The notes beneath the pieces are model-generated. The model saw only the letters and a program-made list of their open reading frames with translations, was not told the DNA's origin and made no database searches. A stretch of 43,945 nucleotides of DNA from a virus: the IMG/VR virus record IMGVR_UViG_3300025141_000203, positions 1 to 43,945 of that record, one strand, 5' to 3'. This document shows positions 7,725 to 16,123 of the stretch, in pieces. The translations under genes were made by a program, and so were the position numbers. Every line of letters begins with the position of its first letter. The stretch's first letter is position 1.

Positions 7725-9617
7725 ATGCCCTTACAAAAGTTTATTTTTCGACCTGGAATAGATCGTGAAGGAACTGACTACTCCAATGAAGGGGGTTGGT
7801 TTGATGCGAACTTAGTTCGTTTCCGTAAAAATCTACCCGAAAAAATTGGGGGTTGGGCTAAAAACACTCTCAATACTTTTCAATCCACGGGTAGAGCATT
7901 ACACGCATGGGTTAATTTAAGTTTAACTAAGTATTTAGGTTTAGGCACCACCTGGAAATATTACATTCAACAGGGGGATGTTTTTAATGATATAACTCCA
8001 ATTCGAGCTACTACTTCCGCAGGGGATGTTACTTTTTCTGCGAGTAATGGGGACGCTACCCTTACTGTTACTGATGCTTCTCACGGAGCCGTAGAAAATG
8101 ATTTTGTGACCTTTAGTGGTGCAGCTACTTTAGGCGGTCTTATCACTGCTACTGTATTGAACCAGGAATATCAAATAGCCACTATTGTTAATGCAAATAG
8201 TTACACTATAGAAGCCAAAGATACCGATGGAGATGAAGTGACGGCTAACAGCAGTGACAGTGGCAGCGGTGGAGGTTCTGTTGTTGGTGCGTATCAAATT
8301 AATGTCGGATTAGACGTTTATGTAGAATCTAGTGGGTGGGGAGCAGGTCTTTGGGGAGCAGGCACTTTTGGTAGCATAAGTGCGTTAAGTGATACTAATA
8401 ATTTACGTCTGTGGTCGCACGATAATTTTGGTGAAGACTTAATAATGAACGTAAGAGCAGGTGGTATTTATTATTGGGACACCAGTGCGGATTCATTAGG
8501 CACGGATAGGGCAGTAGCTTTAAGTGCCCTCTCTGGGGCTAATTTAGCCCCGACTAAAGCCTTAGTTACTTTAGTCAGTGATATTGATAGGCACGTCGTT
8601 TGTTTTGGGGCGGATCCCATTTCAGGGAGTTCACGAACAGGTTCTTTAGACCCTATGTTTATTGCGTGGAGTGATCAGGAAAACGCAGCAGAATGGGAAC
8701 CTAAATCTACTAATACTGCAGGTTCTTTTAGGCTTTCGGCAGGTTCTTCTATTATAGGAGCGATACGAGCAAGACAGGAAACATTGGTTTGGACCGATAC
8801 TTCTATGTATTCTATGACATTTGTAGGTCAGCCCTTTACTTTTGCGACTAATTTAGTTAATGAAGGAGTGGGTCTAATTGGTCCAAATGCTGCTATTAAT
8901 ACACCCAAAGGGGTGTTTTGGATGGACAAAAAAGGGTTTTATAACTACACGGGACAAATTAATGACGTTCCCTGTAGTGTACAGAATTATGTGTTTAGCG
9001 ACTTAGCCGAAGGACAATCGTTTCAAATCTTTGGGTTTTTAAATAAAGAGTTTGATGAAGTAGGTTGGTTTTATTGTTCCGAGGGAGAAACGGTAATTGA
9101 TCGCTATGCGGTTTTTAATTACGATGAACAAGTTTGGAGTATTGGGCAATTAACTCGTACCGCCTGGATAGATGAGGGAATTTTTAATAACCCTATGGGA
9201 ACGTACACCACGGCTGAGGTGGGGTATTTATATAACCATGAAACAGGAAACGACGCCGACGGTTCTCCCATGGATAACGTGTATATTCAATCCAGTGATT
9301 TTGATATAGACCCTGCAGGGGAAGAATTTCAACAAATACGACGTATTATTCCCGATATTAAATTTACAGGGAATGGAGGTTCGGGTCAAACGATTAATAT
9401 TGTTTTAAAAAAGAGAAATTTCCCAGGGGAAAGTCTTTCCACTTCTTCTACTAATACCTGTACCGCTACTACCACCCAAATTAACACACGGTTACGTGCA
9501 CGGCAGGCAGCATTACGCATAGAATCTGACGATGACGGTTCCTCAGGAACTAGACTAGGAGTAGGGTTTAGGGTAGGGGCAATGCGTATGGATTTACGTC
9601 CCACTGGCAGACGCTAA
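7725..9617 (+). CDS. Tail nozzle / packaged-DNA stabilisation protein (P22 gp10-like)
   Basis: A 630-residue, beta-rich protein with the N-terminal signature FRPGIDREGTDYSNEGGW, then LVRFRKNLPEKIGGW (residues 31-45), which I associate with the DNA-stabilisation or tail-needle-hub proteins of podoviruses. Glycine/tryptophan words (GWGAGLWGAG) and repeated blade-like segments fit a propeller. An inserted Ig-like section (about residues 95-170) is rich in Thr and Val. It would close the portal after packaging. The following gene begins at the stop (TAATG). Confidence 0.6.
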   Translation: MPLQKFIFRPGIDREGTDYSNEGGWFDANLVRFRKNLPEKIGGWAKNTLNTFQSTGRALHAWVNLSLTKYLGLGTTWKYYIQQGDVFNDITPIRATTSAGDVTFSASNGDATLTVTDASHGAVENDFVTFSGAATLGGLITATVLNQEYQIATIVNANSYTIEAKDTDGDEVTANSSDSGSGGGSVVGAYQINVGLDVYVESSGWGAGLWGAGTFGSISALSDTNNLRLWSHDNFGEDLIMNVRAGGIYYWDTSADSLGTDRAVALSALSGANLAPTKALVTLVSDIDRHVVCFGADPISGSSRTGSLDPMFIAWSDQENAAEWEPKSTNTAGSFRLSAGSSIIGAIRARQETLVWTDTSMYSMTFVGQPFTFATNLVNEGVGLIGPNAAINTPKGVFWMDKKGFYNYTGQINDVPCSVQNYVFSDLAEGQSFQIFGFLNKEFDEVGWFYCSEGETVIDRYAVFNYDEQVWSIGQLTRTAWIDEGIFNNPMGTYTTAEVGYLYNHETGNDADGSPMDNVYIQSSDFDIDPAGEEFQQIRRIIPDIKFTGNGGSGQTINIVLKKRNFPGESLSTSSTNTCTATTTQINTRLRARQAALRIESDDDGSSGTRLGVGFRVGAMRMDLRPTGRR

Positions 9618-9943
9618 TGGCTAAATTATTAGAAACTAAGCTACCCGTTGCGATAGGAGAACTTTCGCCTGAGACCTTTAACCGTTTGGTCAGAGTATTA
9701 GAGCTTAGTTTAAATAGAGTAGATATAGATTCCACCCTTTCTGTTAATGAATCTCAACGAAACATTAATAAATTTCAAGCAGGCGATGTTATTTGGAATT
9801 TATCCACCAGTCAATTGCAAGTGTGGACAGGGGCAACATGGGTAGATATTTATGCGGGAACGGAAAGAGGGGTCGAGGGAGTAAGTGGTTTAGGCAAATT
9901 AAGCGTTTCTACCAACGGGGCAACGGAGGTACTTATCCTATGA
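9617..9943 (+). CDS. Small virion protein with GDVIWN-type beta motif
   Basis: A 108-residue protein. The first half is helical (ELSPETFNRLVRVLELSLNR). The second half, AGDVIWNLSTSQLQVWTGATW (about residues 55-75), is the short beta meander found in many phage tail-fibre or tail-tip proteins. It overlaps the lysozyme gene by four bases (ATGA at 9940-9943). A tail-tip role is inferred from that motif and the position. Confidence 0.6.
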   Translation: MAKLLETKLPVAIGELSPETFNRLVRVLELSLNRVDIDSTLSVNESQRNINKFQAGDVIWNLSTSQLQVWTGATWVDIYAGTERGVEGVSGLGKLSVSTNGATEVLIL

Positions 9944-10386
9944 ACATAGATAAATTAATGAAAGAGCTTATTATGGACGAGGGTTATAAGTATGAGATTT
10001 ATTTAGATCATCTCGGTTATCCGACCATGGGAGTAGGGCATTTAATAACGGAAAAAGATGAAGAGTATGGAAAGATAATAGGAACTCCTGTTTCTGAGGA
10101 CAGAGTCAAAGAATGCTTAGATAATGATATAAAAATTGTTTGTGAAGAATTGGACATGAAAGAGCCTTGGTGGAGGAATCTAAGTGATAATCGTCAGCGA
10201 GTAGTAGCCAATATGTGTTTTAATTTAGGTCATCCGCGTCTTAGTAAATTTAAAAACTTTATTCAGGCTATGCAAGTTTCTGATTGGGAACGGGCTGCTG
10301 TTGAAATGATGGATTCTAAATGGTCTGGTCAAGTGGGGGACAGAGCCGTACGACTAAGAGACAGGGTACTAAGAGGAGATGACTAG
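9940..10386 (+). CDS. T4-type lysozyme (GH24 endolysin)
   Basis: This 148-residue muramidase cleaves the MurNAc-GlcNAc bond of peptidoglycan. The catalytic triad of T4 lysozyme is in place: Glu14 (MDEGYK), Asp23 (YLDHLG) and Thr29 (YPTMGVGHL). The lobe motif RQRVVANMCFNLG follows at about residues 86-98. I chose the ATG at 9940 because it overlaps the upstream stop and puts Glu14 at the usual distance from the N-terminus. There is no signal peptide, so it would need a holin to reach the wall. It opens the lysis cassette. Confidence 0.88.
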   Translation: MNIDKLMKELIMDEGYKYEIYLDHLGYPTMGVGHLITEKDEEYGKIIGTPVSEDRVKECLDNDIKIVCEELDMKEPWWRNLSDNRQRVVANMCFNLGHPRLSKFKNFIQAMQVSDWERAAVEMMDSKWSGQVGDRAVRLRDRVLRGDD

Positions 10387-10827
10387 ATGTACGAATATAA
10401 ATGCAAAGTTAAAAGAGTGGTGGACGGTGACACTATGGATGTTATTCTTGATCTTGGCTTCGATGTTCATCATGCTGTTCGTGTTAGGATGGCTGGTATT
10501 GATACCCCTGAAAGCCGTACGCGAGACAAAGATGAAAAAGCACGTGGAAAACTTAGTAAAGCCTTTCTTAAAGAAAGTATTAAAGGGAAAAAGATTGTCT
10601 TAAAAACTAAAATAAAAGACTCTAAAGGAAAGTTTGGGCGAGTAATAGCGGAAGTTTGGGCGGAGTTCGAAAAGGGCAGTTTACGCAATATTAATGAGCT
10701 CATGATAAAAGAGTGTTACGCGGTAAAATACAACGCTGAAAATAAAGCCTTAGTAAAGGAAGCACATCTAGTAAATCGGCAAATACTAATAGAGAAGGGG
10801 TTATTTGTTCCCGTGGAGCCTAAATGA
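10387..10827 (+). CDS. Staphylococcal-type thermonuclease (SNase domain)
   Basis: The 146-residue protein carries all key residues of the SNase fold: Asp15 in VVDGDT, Arg34 and Asp39 with Glu42 in RVRMAGIDTPESR, and Arg85 in KFGRVIAEVW. These match Asp21, Arg35, Asp40, Glu43 and Arg87 of staphylococcal nuclease. It would be a calcium-dependent nuclease acting on DNA or RNA. No signal peptide is present, so it probably acts inside the cell, for instance on host nucleic acid. It lies between the lysozyme and the spanins and ends in an ATGA overlap. Confidence 0.85.
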   Translation: MYEYKCKVKRVVDGDTMDVILDLGFDVHHAVRVRMAGIDTPESRTRDKDEKARGKLSKAFLKESIKGKKIVLKTKIKDSKGKFGRVIAEVWAEFEKGSLRNINELMIKECYAVKYNAENKALVKEAHLVNRQILIEKGLFVPVEPK

Positions 10828-11225
10828 AATTAGCTTTGATCATGGGTGTGTTACTATTATCAACGGTAGCGGGATCAGCGTGGTATATAGATAGACTACA
10901 AGACGACATAGGTACGTTAAAAGGTAATCAAATTATTCTTGAAACTAAAATACAAGAACAAAATGATGCCATAGAAGCTGCACTAAACAATCAAAAAAAG
11001 GCTCAAACCCTTATGGCTTCTTTAGAAAAAGAAAAACAGGAAGCGATGCGTGATGTTAATAAACTAAGAAAAACATTTGCCAGACACGACTTAGATGAAT
11101 TAACTTTAGCAAAACCAGAACTAATGCAAAGTAAGATTAATAAAGCTTCTAAACGAGTATTAGAAAATTTAGAAAAATTAACCGATCCAAACCAGTTTGA
11201 TGAAGAAGTTAGCGATAATACTTAG
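10824..11225 (+). CDS. Inner-membrane spanin (Rz-like)
   Basis: A 133-residue type II membrane protein. Residues 2-21 form the N-terminal membrane helix (KLALIMGVLLLSTVAGSAWY). A long coiled coil from about residue 24 to 90 is rich in Gln, Lys and Glu. This is the layout of i-spanins, which span the periplasm and pair with an outer-membrane lipoprotein. The decisive evidence is the following gene, a lipoprotein whose start lies out of frame inside the end of this one. The sequence itself is too divergent for a family call by eye. Confidence 0.75.
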   Translation: MKLALIMGVLLLSTVAGSAWYIDRLQDDIGTLKGNQIILETKIQEQNDAIEAALNNQKKAQTLMASLEKEKQEAMRDVNKLRKTFARHDLDELTLAKPELMQSKINKASKRVLENLEKLTDPNQFDEEVSDNT

Positions 11226-11586
11226 TCTGGCTTTAATAGCTTCGGGTTGTTCCATGATACAGCCTAAAGCGAAACCTGTTTCTGTAACCACTATCGCTAA
11301 ACAACAACCCATGTACCACCCGCCCTTACCTATGGAGGTGCAGATGGATCCTGTAGACTGGGAGATATTAACCCCCGACAGTATGCAACTGTACTTAGAT
11401 AATTTAAAAAAAGGGGAAGCACCGAAAAGAGCGTTTTATTCATTGTCCAGTAAAGAGTACGAACATTTGAGTATGGATATGGCGGATATTACTAGGTATA
11501 TAAAAGAAATATTGGGAATAATTAGATTTTATCGGGAATACGATAAAGAAGAGGAAGAGGAAGAACCTACTAAAAGGAGAAAATAA
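11200..11586 (+). CDS. Outer-membrane spanin lipoprotein (Rz1-like)
   Basis: The 128-residue product starts MKKLAIILSLALIASGC: a short positive n-region, a hydrophobic core and a lipobox with Cys17 as the lipidated residue (Ala at -3 is less common than Leu). The remainder is proline-containing, then helical (YLDNLKKGE, RYIKEILGIIRFYREYD) with an acidic run near the end. Its start overlaps the i-spanin gene by 26 bases in another frame, a hallmark of spanin pairs. I use ATG 11200 rather than the TTG at 11197. It would fuse outer and inner membranes in the last step of lysis. Confidence 0.75.
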   Translation: MKKLAIILSLALIASGCSMIQPKAKPVSVTTIAKQQPMYHPPLPMEVQMDPVDWEILTPDSMQLYLDNLKKGEAPKRAFYSLSSKEYEHLSMDMADITRYIKEILGIIRFYREYDKEEEEEEPTKRRK

Positions 11587-11975
11587 TGAGTGATGATAGA
11601 GGTAGATTTGGCGGAGACATGGACAGAAATGAGGTCGAAATTGACCTTAGTAAATTCATGGAATTACTTCAAGAACAATCTACATTAAAAGATAGAATAA
11701 GAGAACTGGAAGATGAAGGCACTAAGAATCCACATCAAAAATGGATCTTTTTAGCCCAAGCTGTCGATAGTTGGCGCATATTCCCTAGAGCTTTTTTAAC
11801 CGTCTATATCTTTTTACTTTATTACACGGTGATGTGGTTCATGGAGTTGCCAGAACCCTCATTTGAACAGTCTGGTTTAATTTCCATAGTAGTAGGCGCA
11901 GGGGCTGCCTGGTTTGGACTCTACGCAGGAACGTCAGGTAGCTCTAAGAGCTTTAAAGGTGAAGATAAGAAATGA
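11586..11975 (+). CDS. Putative holin with N-terminal coiled coil
   Basis: The 129-residue protein has an acidic helical N-terminus (residues 15-45) and two membrane helices (AFLTVYIFLLYYTVMWFM, about residues 69-86, and LISIVVGAGAAWFGLYAG, about 98-115). The AWFGLYAGTSG motif recurs in small holin-like proteins of marine phages. It follows the spanin genes with a TAATG overlap, which supports a lysis role. Cytoplasmic or periplasmic orientation cannot be read with certainty. Confidence 0.6.
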   Translation: MSDDRGRFGGDMDRNEVEIDLSKFMELLQEQSTLKDRIRELEDEGTKNPHQKWIFLAQAVDSWRIFPRAFLTVYIFLLYYTVMWFMELPEPSFEQSGLISIVVGAGAAWFGLYAGTSGSSKSFKGEDKK

Positions 11976-13168
11976 AACAAAAAGTAACCTTTATAGCAGT
12001 CTTACTCTTTATAGGGTTACTAGGCTCAGTTGCATTAAGTTCAGCAGAAAACGAACCTGAAAACCCTGACTGTACTGCTGGTACTGAATTTTGTGAGCAA
12101 AACTCGTTAGATACCACGAATAATACGACCACAAATAATACCAATGTTAATACCAACACGAACACCAACACGAACACCAATACAACGACAACAACTAGCA
12201 CAGCAAATAACACGAATGCCAATACCAATGTAAACACGAACACAACGACAACGACTGCAACGAATACCAACGCTAATACCAACGTCAATAGCAATACGAG
12301 TAATAACACCAACGTAAATACCAGTACCGCAACCAATACGAACAACAACACAACGACTGCTAATAATACGAACACGAATAATTCGACAGCGACCAATACC
12401 AACGTGAACACCAACACCAGTAATAGCACAGTTAACAGTACAGTTAATTCAAATAATACGAGTACCACGAATAACACCAATACCAATAATTCAACTTCTA
12501 GCAATACCAATGTGAATACAAACAACAACACATCTAATAGCACTAGCACTTCAGACAACACAAATACCAATACCAATGTGAATCAATCTACATCTGACTC
12601 TAATGTAAAAACTGATAACACTAATAGGAATGAAAATAACAGTAAGTCTGATAACACCAACAGGAACATCAATGAATCCAATACTACGCAAACGATCAAG
12701 CAAGAGATAACTAGCAAGGCTCCTCCTGCTTCTGCTATAGCCCCTAGTATCATGTCCTATTCACAAGATTTGTGTACTACAGGACGTTCTGGGGCGTTTC
12801 AGGGGCAAGTATTTGGTATATCGGGGGGTAGAACTATAAGAGATGAAAATTGTGAACGATTAAAGCTAAGTAAGTACATTTATGATATGGGGATGAAAGT
12901 AGCTGCGGTATCAATTCTTTGCCAAGACGAAAGAGTATTCCAGGCTATGGAAATGGCAGGCACGCCTTGTCCATATATGGGTAAAATAGGTAAAGAAGCA
13001 TCAGCAGGGTGGAAAGAAAACAGAACTGACAGACCTGATTACAAGATGAAAAGAAAACAGTTTATTAAAGCGTGTAAAGACACTAAGCACGTTCAAGGAG
13101 ACTTAGATGGTCTTAGGAGAAGTAGGTGGGATTGCGTAAATGAATGGAATAAAAACGCCACGAATTAA
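11972..13168 (+). CDS. Exported Asn/Thr-rich low-complexity protein with conserved Cys domain
   Basis: The 398-residue protein begins with a signal peptide (hydrophobic residues 6-21, likely cleavage after SSA at 25). Two cysteines follow (34 and 41), then about 160 residues made almost entirely of Asn, Thr and Ser (49-204, many NTN units). The C-terminal domain (about 255-398) is ordinary, with cysteines at 268, 294, 317, 333, 368 and 388 and words DLCTTGRSGAFQGQV and YIYDMGMKVAAVSILC. I recall the C-terminal domain from pelagic phage genomes, without a function. The Asn/Thr tract probably forms an extended linker. Export through the host Sec system is implied. Confidence 0.65.
   Translation: MKQKVTFIAVLLFIGLLGSVALSSAENEPENPDCTAGTEFCEQNSLDTTNNTTTNNTNVNTNTNTNTNTNTTTTTSTANNTNANTNVNTNTTTTTATNTNANTNVNSNTSNNTNVNTSTATNTNNNTTTANNTNTNNSTATNTNVNTNTSNSTVNSTVNSNNTSTTNNTNTNNSTSSNTNVNTNNNTSNSTSTSDNTNTNTNVNQSTSDSNVKTDNTNRNENNSKSDNTNRNINESNTTQTIKQEITSKAPPASAIAPSIMSYSQDLCTTGRSGAFQGQVFGISGGRTIRDENCERLKLSKYIYDMGMKVAAVSILCQDERVFQAMEMAGTPCPYMGKIGKEASAGWKENRTDRPDYKMKRKQFIKACKDTKHVQGDLDGLRRSRWDCVNEWNKNATN
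12115..12600 (+). repeat. Low-complexity AAC/ACN trinucleotide tract
   Basis: About 490 bases encode almost nothing but Asn, Thr and Ser. Units such as AATACCAAC and ACGAACACCAA recur many times with synonymous differences. The same DNA read on the other strand gives a long open frame of Val, Leu and Phe, which I treat as a by-product. Confidence 0.75.
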
Positions 13169-15659
13169 ATCTGAAGATAAAGGATTGACTTGGTGTTTTG
13201 CAGCCAGTTTAATTTTAGCTGGTATTTTTGCGTTAGGTATTAATCAACTTAAAGCTGATTATATCTATGAAGCTAACCAAGACTTATATGATCTACAAAC
13301 CAATTCAGCAGGCTCTACAGGACTAGGCTCAAATGATGATTCAGTTTCTGGAGCCTTTGATTTAGGTTTTACCTTTACCTTTTATGGTAATGACTATACC
13401 CAAGCGAGAATGGCTACCAACGGTTGTTTGCACTTTAACCTGACAGGCAGTTATTGTGGAGATTACACCCCTGATCCTCTACCACAATACACTAATACTT
13501 TATTTGTGTTTTGGACTGATCTGATAAAAGATAATGGTTCAGCTATGAAAGCCAAAGCCTTTGAGGACTACACTATTTTTGGTTGGTATAAGATGAGGGA
13601 ATTTAATCGGGCTAATTCCGATAACAGCATAGAAGTCTGGTTATACCCTAATAATACTTATGAGTATCGCTATGGCGAATTAGACATTATCTCCCATGAT
13701 GTCTTGATAGGGGAACAGGGAAGTTCCTCACAGATTTATACCTACCACTTCTTTGATGAGTGCAATACAGGAACGACCAATGTTTCTGGAACCTGTGTGA
13801 GTTACGACTGGAACTCCAGCAGTAATGCGATGAATACTTTATTAGAAAATGGCGGATCATTGTATGGCGATGGCACCAATCAATCGCTGTGTGCAACAGC
13901 ACCTTTAACTTCAGTTAATTGTGCTGGTTATGCAGCTGCATATTTAACCCAACAATGTGCATTAAATTCTTTACACAGTGAAAGCTGTACTGGTTACGCA
14001 GCAGCTTATTTAACGCAACAATGTAATATCACTCAGCTTTATAGTCAGGATTGTCCTTCTTATTGGAGTGCTTATGATGATCAACAATGTGACGATGATC
14101 CCCAATACTCCCCTTCTTGTGCAGGTTATACACAGGAAGCCTCTGTCGCTTATTACGTTGAAGAAGAACAATTTGACTACGGATATGAAGAAAACTACGG
14201 CTATGAAGAAAACTACGGCTATGAAGATGAGTATGGGATTGACGATGACCCATACGCAGATATGTATTTTACTGATGCAGAGTGGTACGAAATAGATTTA
14301 CAAGAGTTCGGACAAGAACAAGTAAATGAATGGTATGGTACTGATGTTTCTTTTAATGATGACGGATGGATAGAGTGGGATAGTTCTCCTTTAGACACAT
14401 GGGAAGAATTAGATCAGCAAATGGATGTTTATGATGAATTTGTAGAAACTTATGAATACATCGAAGACGTTTATTTAGTTTCCTACGACGAGTTTGATCC
14501 AACCCCTTTACCTTTTGATTCCAGTGAGGAATTGATAGAGGACTTTATCTTTCACGAAACTGTTTTAGTAGAAGATTATGAGGACTTAGAAACTTATATA
14601 GAGTTTGAAACCGTTGAAGAACTAGATGAGTGGTACGAAGAAGAACTAGCACAAATAGAGGAGGAAGAAGTTTTTGAAGAAGAATTAGTAGCCGAAATTG
14701 AAGAAATACTAGAAGAACCTGAAGAAGAATTTGTAGAGGAAGTTTTTGAAGAAGAAGCGGTTGAAGAAATATTTGAAGAAATAGAAGAAGAAAGATTAGC
14801 AGATGCGGAAGAAGAAATAGAGGAAGAAAGGGAAGCCTTAGTAGCTGAAGAAGAGGAAGAAGAAAAGAAAGGGGGGATAACAGCAGCTCAATTAAACGTA
14901 GTAGCTAGTACCATACAGGCTGCCTCTAATAGTGTTTCGGGCACTACCGCAGGCACTACAGCTCGTACAGGTGGGTGGGGCTCTACCAGTTCAGGTAGTA
15001 GCACCTCTGGTTATGGTGGTTCTTCCAGTGTAAGCGGTTCGGCAGGTAATACCACCACTTCAGCAGTAGCTAGTTCGGCTTCTGGTGGTGGGTTTTCTAC
15101 CAGCAGTTCTCCCAGCATTTCGGACCAGATACAAACCGCCCAAGTACAAACCAACACTGTATTAAGTTTGAACCAGGATATGAGTTCAACGAGCGGTATG
15201 GGGGGTAGCACCCAAACCATCAGTAATGTGTCAGTAGTAGTAACTCCTTTACCTGGATTAGACGCTACTCCACAAGTAGTCATGGCAGATGTACAAGTAA
15301 CCGATATGCAAGGCGAAATAGATACCGCTGTTGGAGGGGTCATGACGGCTAGTGAAGCAGACCAGATAGCCGATCAGATAATTGCTGCTAATATTAAAGA
15401 GCAACAAGAAGAAGGACAAACCACACAAGAAGAAACAGGAAAATATGGCGATGAATCCACGTTAGTTGCCTTTTTAGGATACGTTCCAGGGTTTGATGCG
15501 TACCGAGAAGCCACTATTCCTCAAGCTGAAACATGGTATGAGTCTCGAGCAATCTATGCCGATGCCTCGATTTCAGATAATATAGATGCGTTTTATGGCT
15601 TAGCTAGAACAAGTCTCAACACGATGCAGAGTTTAATTAATCAACAACCGAATTTATAG
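13140..15659 (+). CDS. Large exported surface protein: nidogen-like domain, Cys repeats, acidic linker
   Basis: An 839-residue mosaic. A membrane anchor or signal (WCFAASLILAGIFALGI, residues 18-34) leads to a nidogen-like beta domain (about 45-215; FDLGFTFTFYGNDY, ATNGCLHF, TLFVFWTDL). Eight cysteines follow at 251, 261, 273, 283, 295, 305, 317 and 327, spaced 10 and 12 in turn, within a GYAAAYLTQQC repeat. Then come Tyr/Glu words (YGYEEN, 348-366), a very acidic region to about 580, a Ser/Gly/Thr linker, and a helical C-terminus ending YGLARTSLNTMQSLINQQ. It overlaps the preceding gene by 29 bases. It looks like a virion or cell-surface adhesion protein; the exact role is unknown. Confidence 0.65.
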   Translation: MNGIKTPRIKSEDKGLTWCFAASLILAGIFALGINQLKADYIYEANQDLYDLQTNSAGSTGLGSNDDSVSGAFDLGFTFTFYGNDYTQARMATNGCLHFNLTGSYCGDYTPDPLPQYTNTLFVFWTDLIKDNGSAMKAKAFEDYTIFGWYKMREFNRANSDNSIEVWLYPNNTYEYRYGELDIISHDVLIGEQGSSSQIYTYHFFDECNTGTTNVSGTCVSYDWNSSSNAMNTLLENGGSLYGDGTNQSLCATAPLTSVNCAGYAAAYLTQQCALNSLHSESCTGYAAAYLTQQCNITQLYSQDCPSYWSAYDDQQCDDDPQYSPSCAGYTQEASVAYYVEEEQFDYGYEENYGYEENYGYEDEYGIDDDPYADMYFTDAEWYEIDLQEFGQEQVNEWYGTDVSFNDDGWIEWDSSPLDTWEELDQQMDVYDEFVETYEYIEDVYLVSYDEFDPTPLPFDSSEELIEDFIFHETVLVEDYEDLETYIEFETVEELDEWYEEELAQIEEEEVFEEELVAEIEEILEEPEEEFVEEVFEEEAVEEIFEEIEEERLADAEEEIEEEREALVAEEEEEEKKGGITAAQLNVVASTIQAASNSVSGTTAGTTARTGGWGSTSSGSSTSGYGGSSSVSGSAGNTTTSAVASSASGGGFSTSSSPSISDQIQTAQVQTNTVLSLNQDMSSTSGMGGSTQTISNVSVVVTPLPGLDATPQVVMADVQVTDMQGEIDTAVGGVMTASEADQIADQIIAANIKEQQEEGQTTQEETGKYGDESTLVAFLGYVPGFDAYREATIPQAETWYESRAIYADASISDNIDAFYGLARTSLNTMQSLINQQPNL

Positions 15660-15668
15660 GAGAAGAAT

Positions 15669-16013
15669 ATGGAATGGTTTAAATCAAAAGCAGGGCAATT
15701 AATCGCTCTAGCAACTATCGTAAGCACCTTAGCGGGGTTCGGTTACGCGGGAGCAGGTTACGTTAATAGACTAGAGAACCTAGAGAAGAAGATAGGGGGT
15801 CTAGGCGAGACGGAAGACGCTCAACAAGAGATAGAAGAACGGTTTACGGGTATAGAAACTTCAGTAGAATACTTAGAAAAACAGATAGACGGGATAAAAA
15901 TACCTGACAATAGTGGGTTAAAAGTACAACTAGAAGGGCTATCCGTTTCAGTAAAAAATTTAGAAGAAGATATATCTAAATTGGAAGGTAATAAAAACCC
16001 TTTAGCTAATTAG
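15669..16013 (+). CDS. Membrane-anchored coiled-coil protein
   Basis: The 114-residue product has one N-terminal membrane helix (LIALATIVSTLAGFGYAGAGYV, residues 11-32) and then two coiled-coil blocks (about 35-70 and 85-108) separated by DGIKIPDNSG. A good GGAG ribosome binding site precedes the ATG. The design resembles an i-spanin or a holin partner, but a lysis pair already exists upstream. It could be an inner-membrane partner of the exported proteins encoded just before it. Confidence 0.6.
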   Translation: MEWFKSKAGQLIALATIVSTLAGFGYAGAGYVNRLENLEKKIGGLGETEDAQQEIEERFTGIETSVEYLEKQIDGIKIPDNSGLKVQLEGLSVSVKNLEEDISKLEGNKNPLAN

Positions 16014-16024
16014 AATTTATGCAG

Positions 16025-16094
16025 TATAATCAATCCATCAGCTTTTCGCTGCAGCCTTCGGGAAAGGCTCTAACCCGCAATTTCGTTGATTATA
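16025..16094 (+). other. Structured intergenic element (branched inverted repeats)
   Basis: A 9-base inverted repeat, TATAATCAA (16025-16033) and TTGATTATA (16086-16094), encloses two smaller hairpins. These are CAGC-TTTTC-GCTG (16039-16051) and AGCCTT-CGGGA-AAGGCT (16053-16069). The whole forms a closed multi-branch fold in the only sizeable gap (110 bases) of the virion region, 29 bases before the next ATG. There is no T-run, so it is not a standard terminator, and no tRNA T-loop is present. An RNA control element or processing site is possible. Confidence 0.4.
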
Positions 16095-16123
16095 ACGCAT
16101 AGAAAAAAGAGGAATAAAAAGTA

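Noticed and set aside
10379-10603. Alternative plus-strand frame opening with several membrane-like residues
   Set aside because: It overlaps the SNase gene in another frame; the SNase frame has all catalytic residues and the overlap pattern of the operon.
11953-12576. Long minus-strand open frame of Val, Leu and Phe
   Set aside because: It is the complement of the Asn/Thr codon tract; composition alone keeps it open and it has no ribosome binding site.
16020-16100. Hammerhead or twister ribozyme in the structured gap
   Set aside because: The minus strand has CTGATGGA and CGAAA words near the closing stem, but the core CTGATGA is not exact and stem I would have to reuse core bases. The plus strand has CTAACCCGC after a hairpin, yet no matching P2 strand for a twister. 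Neither fold closes.
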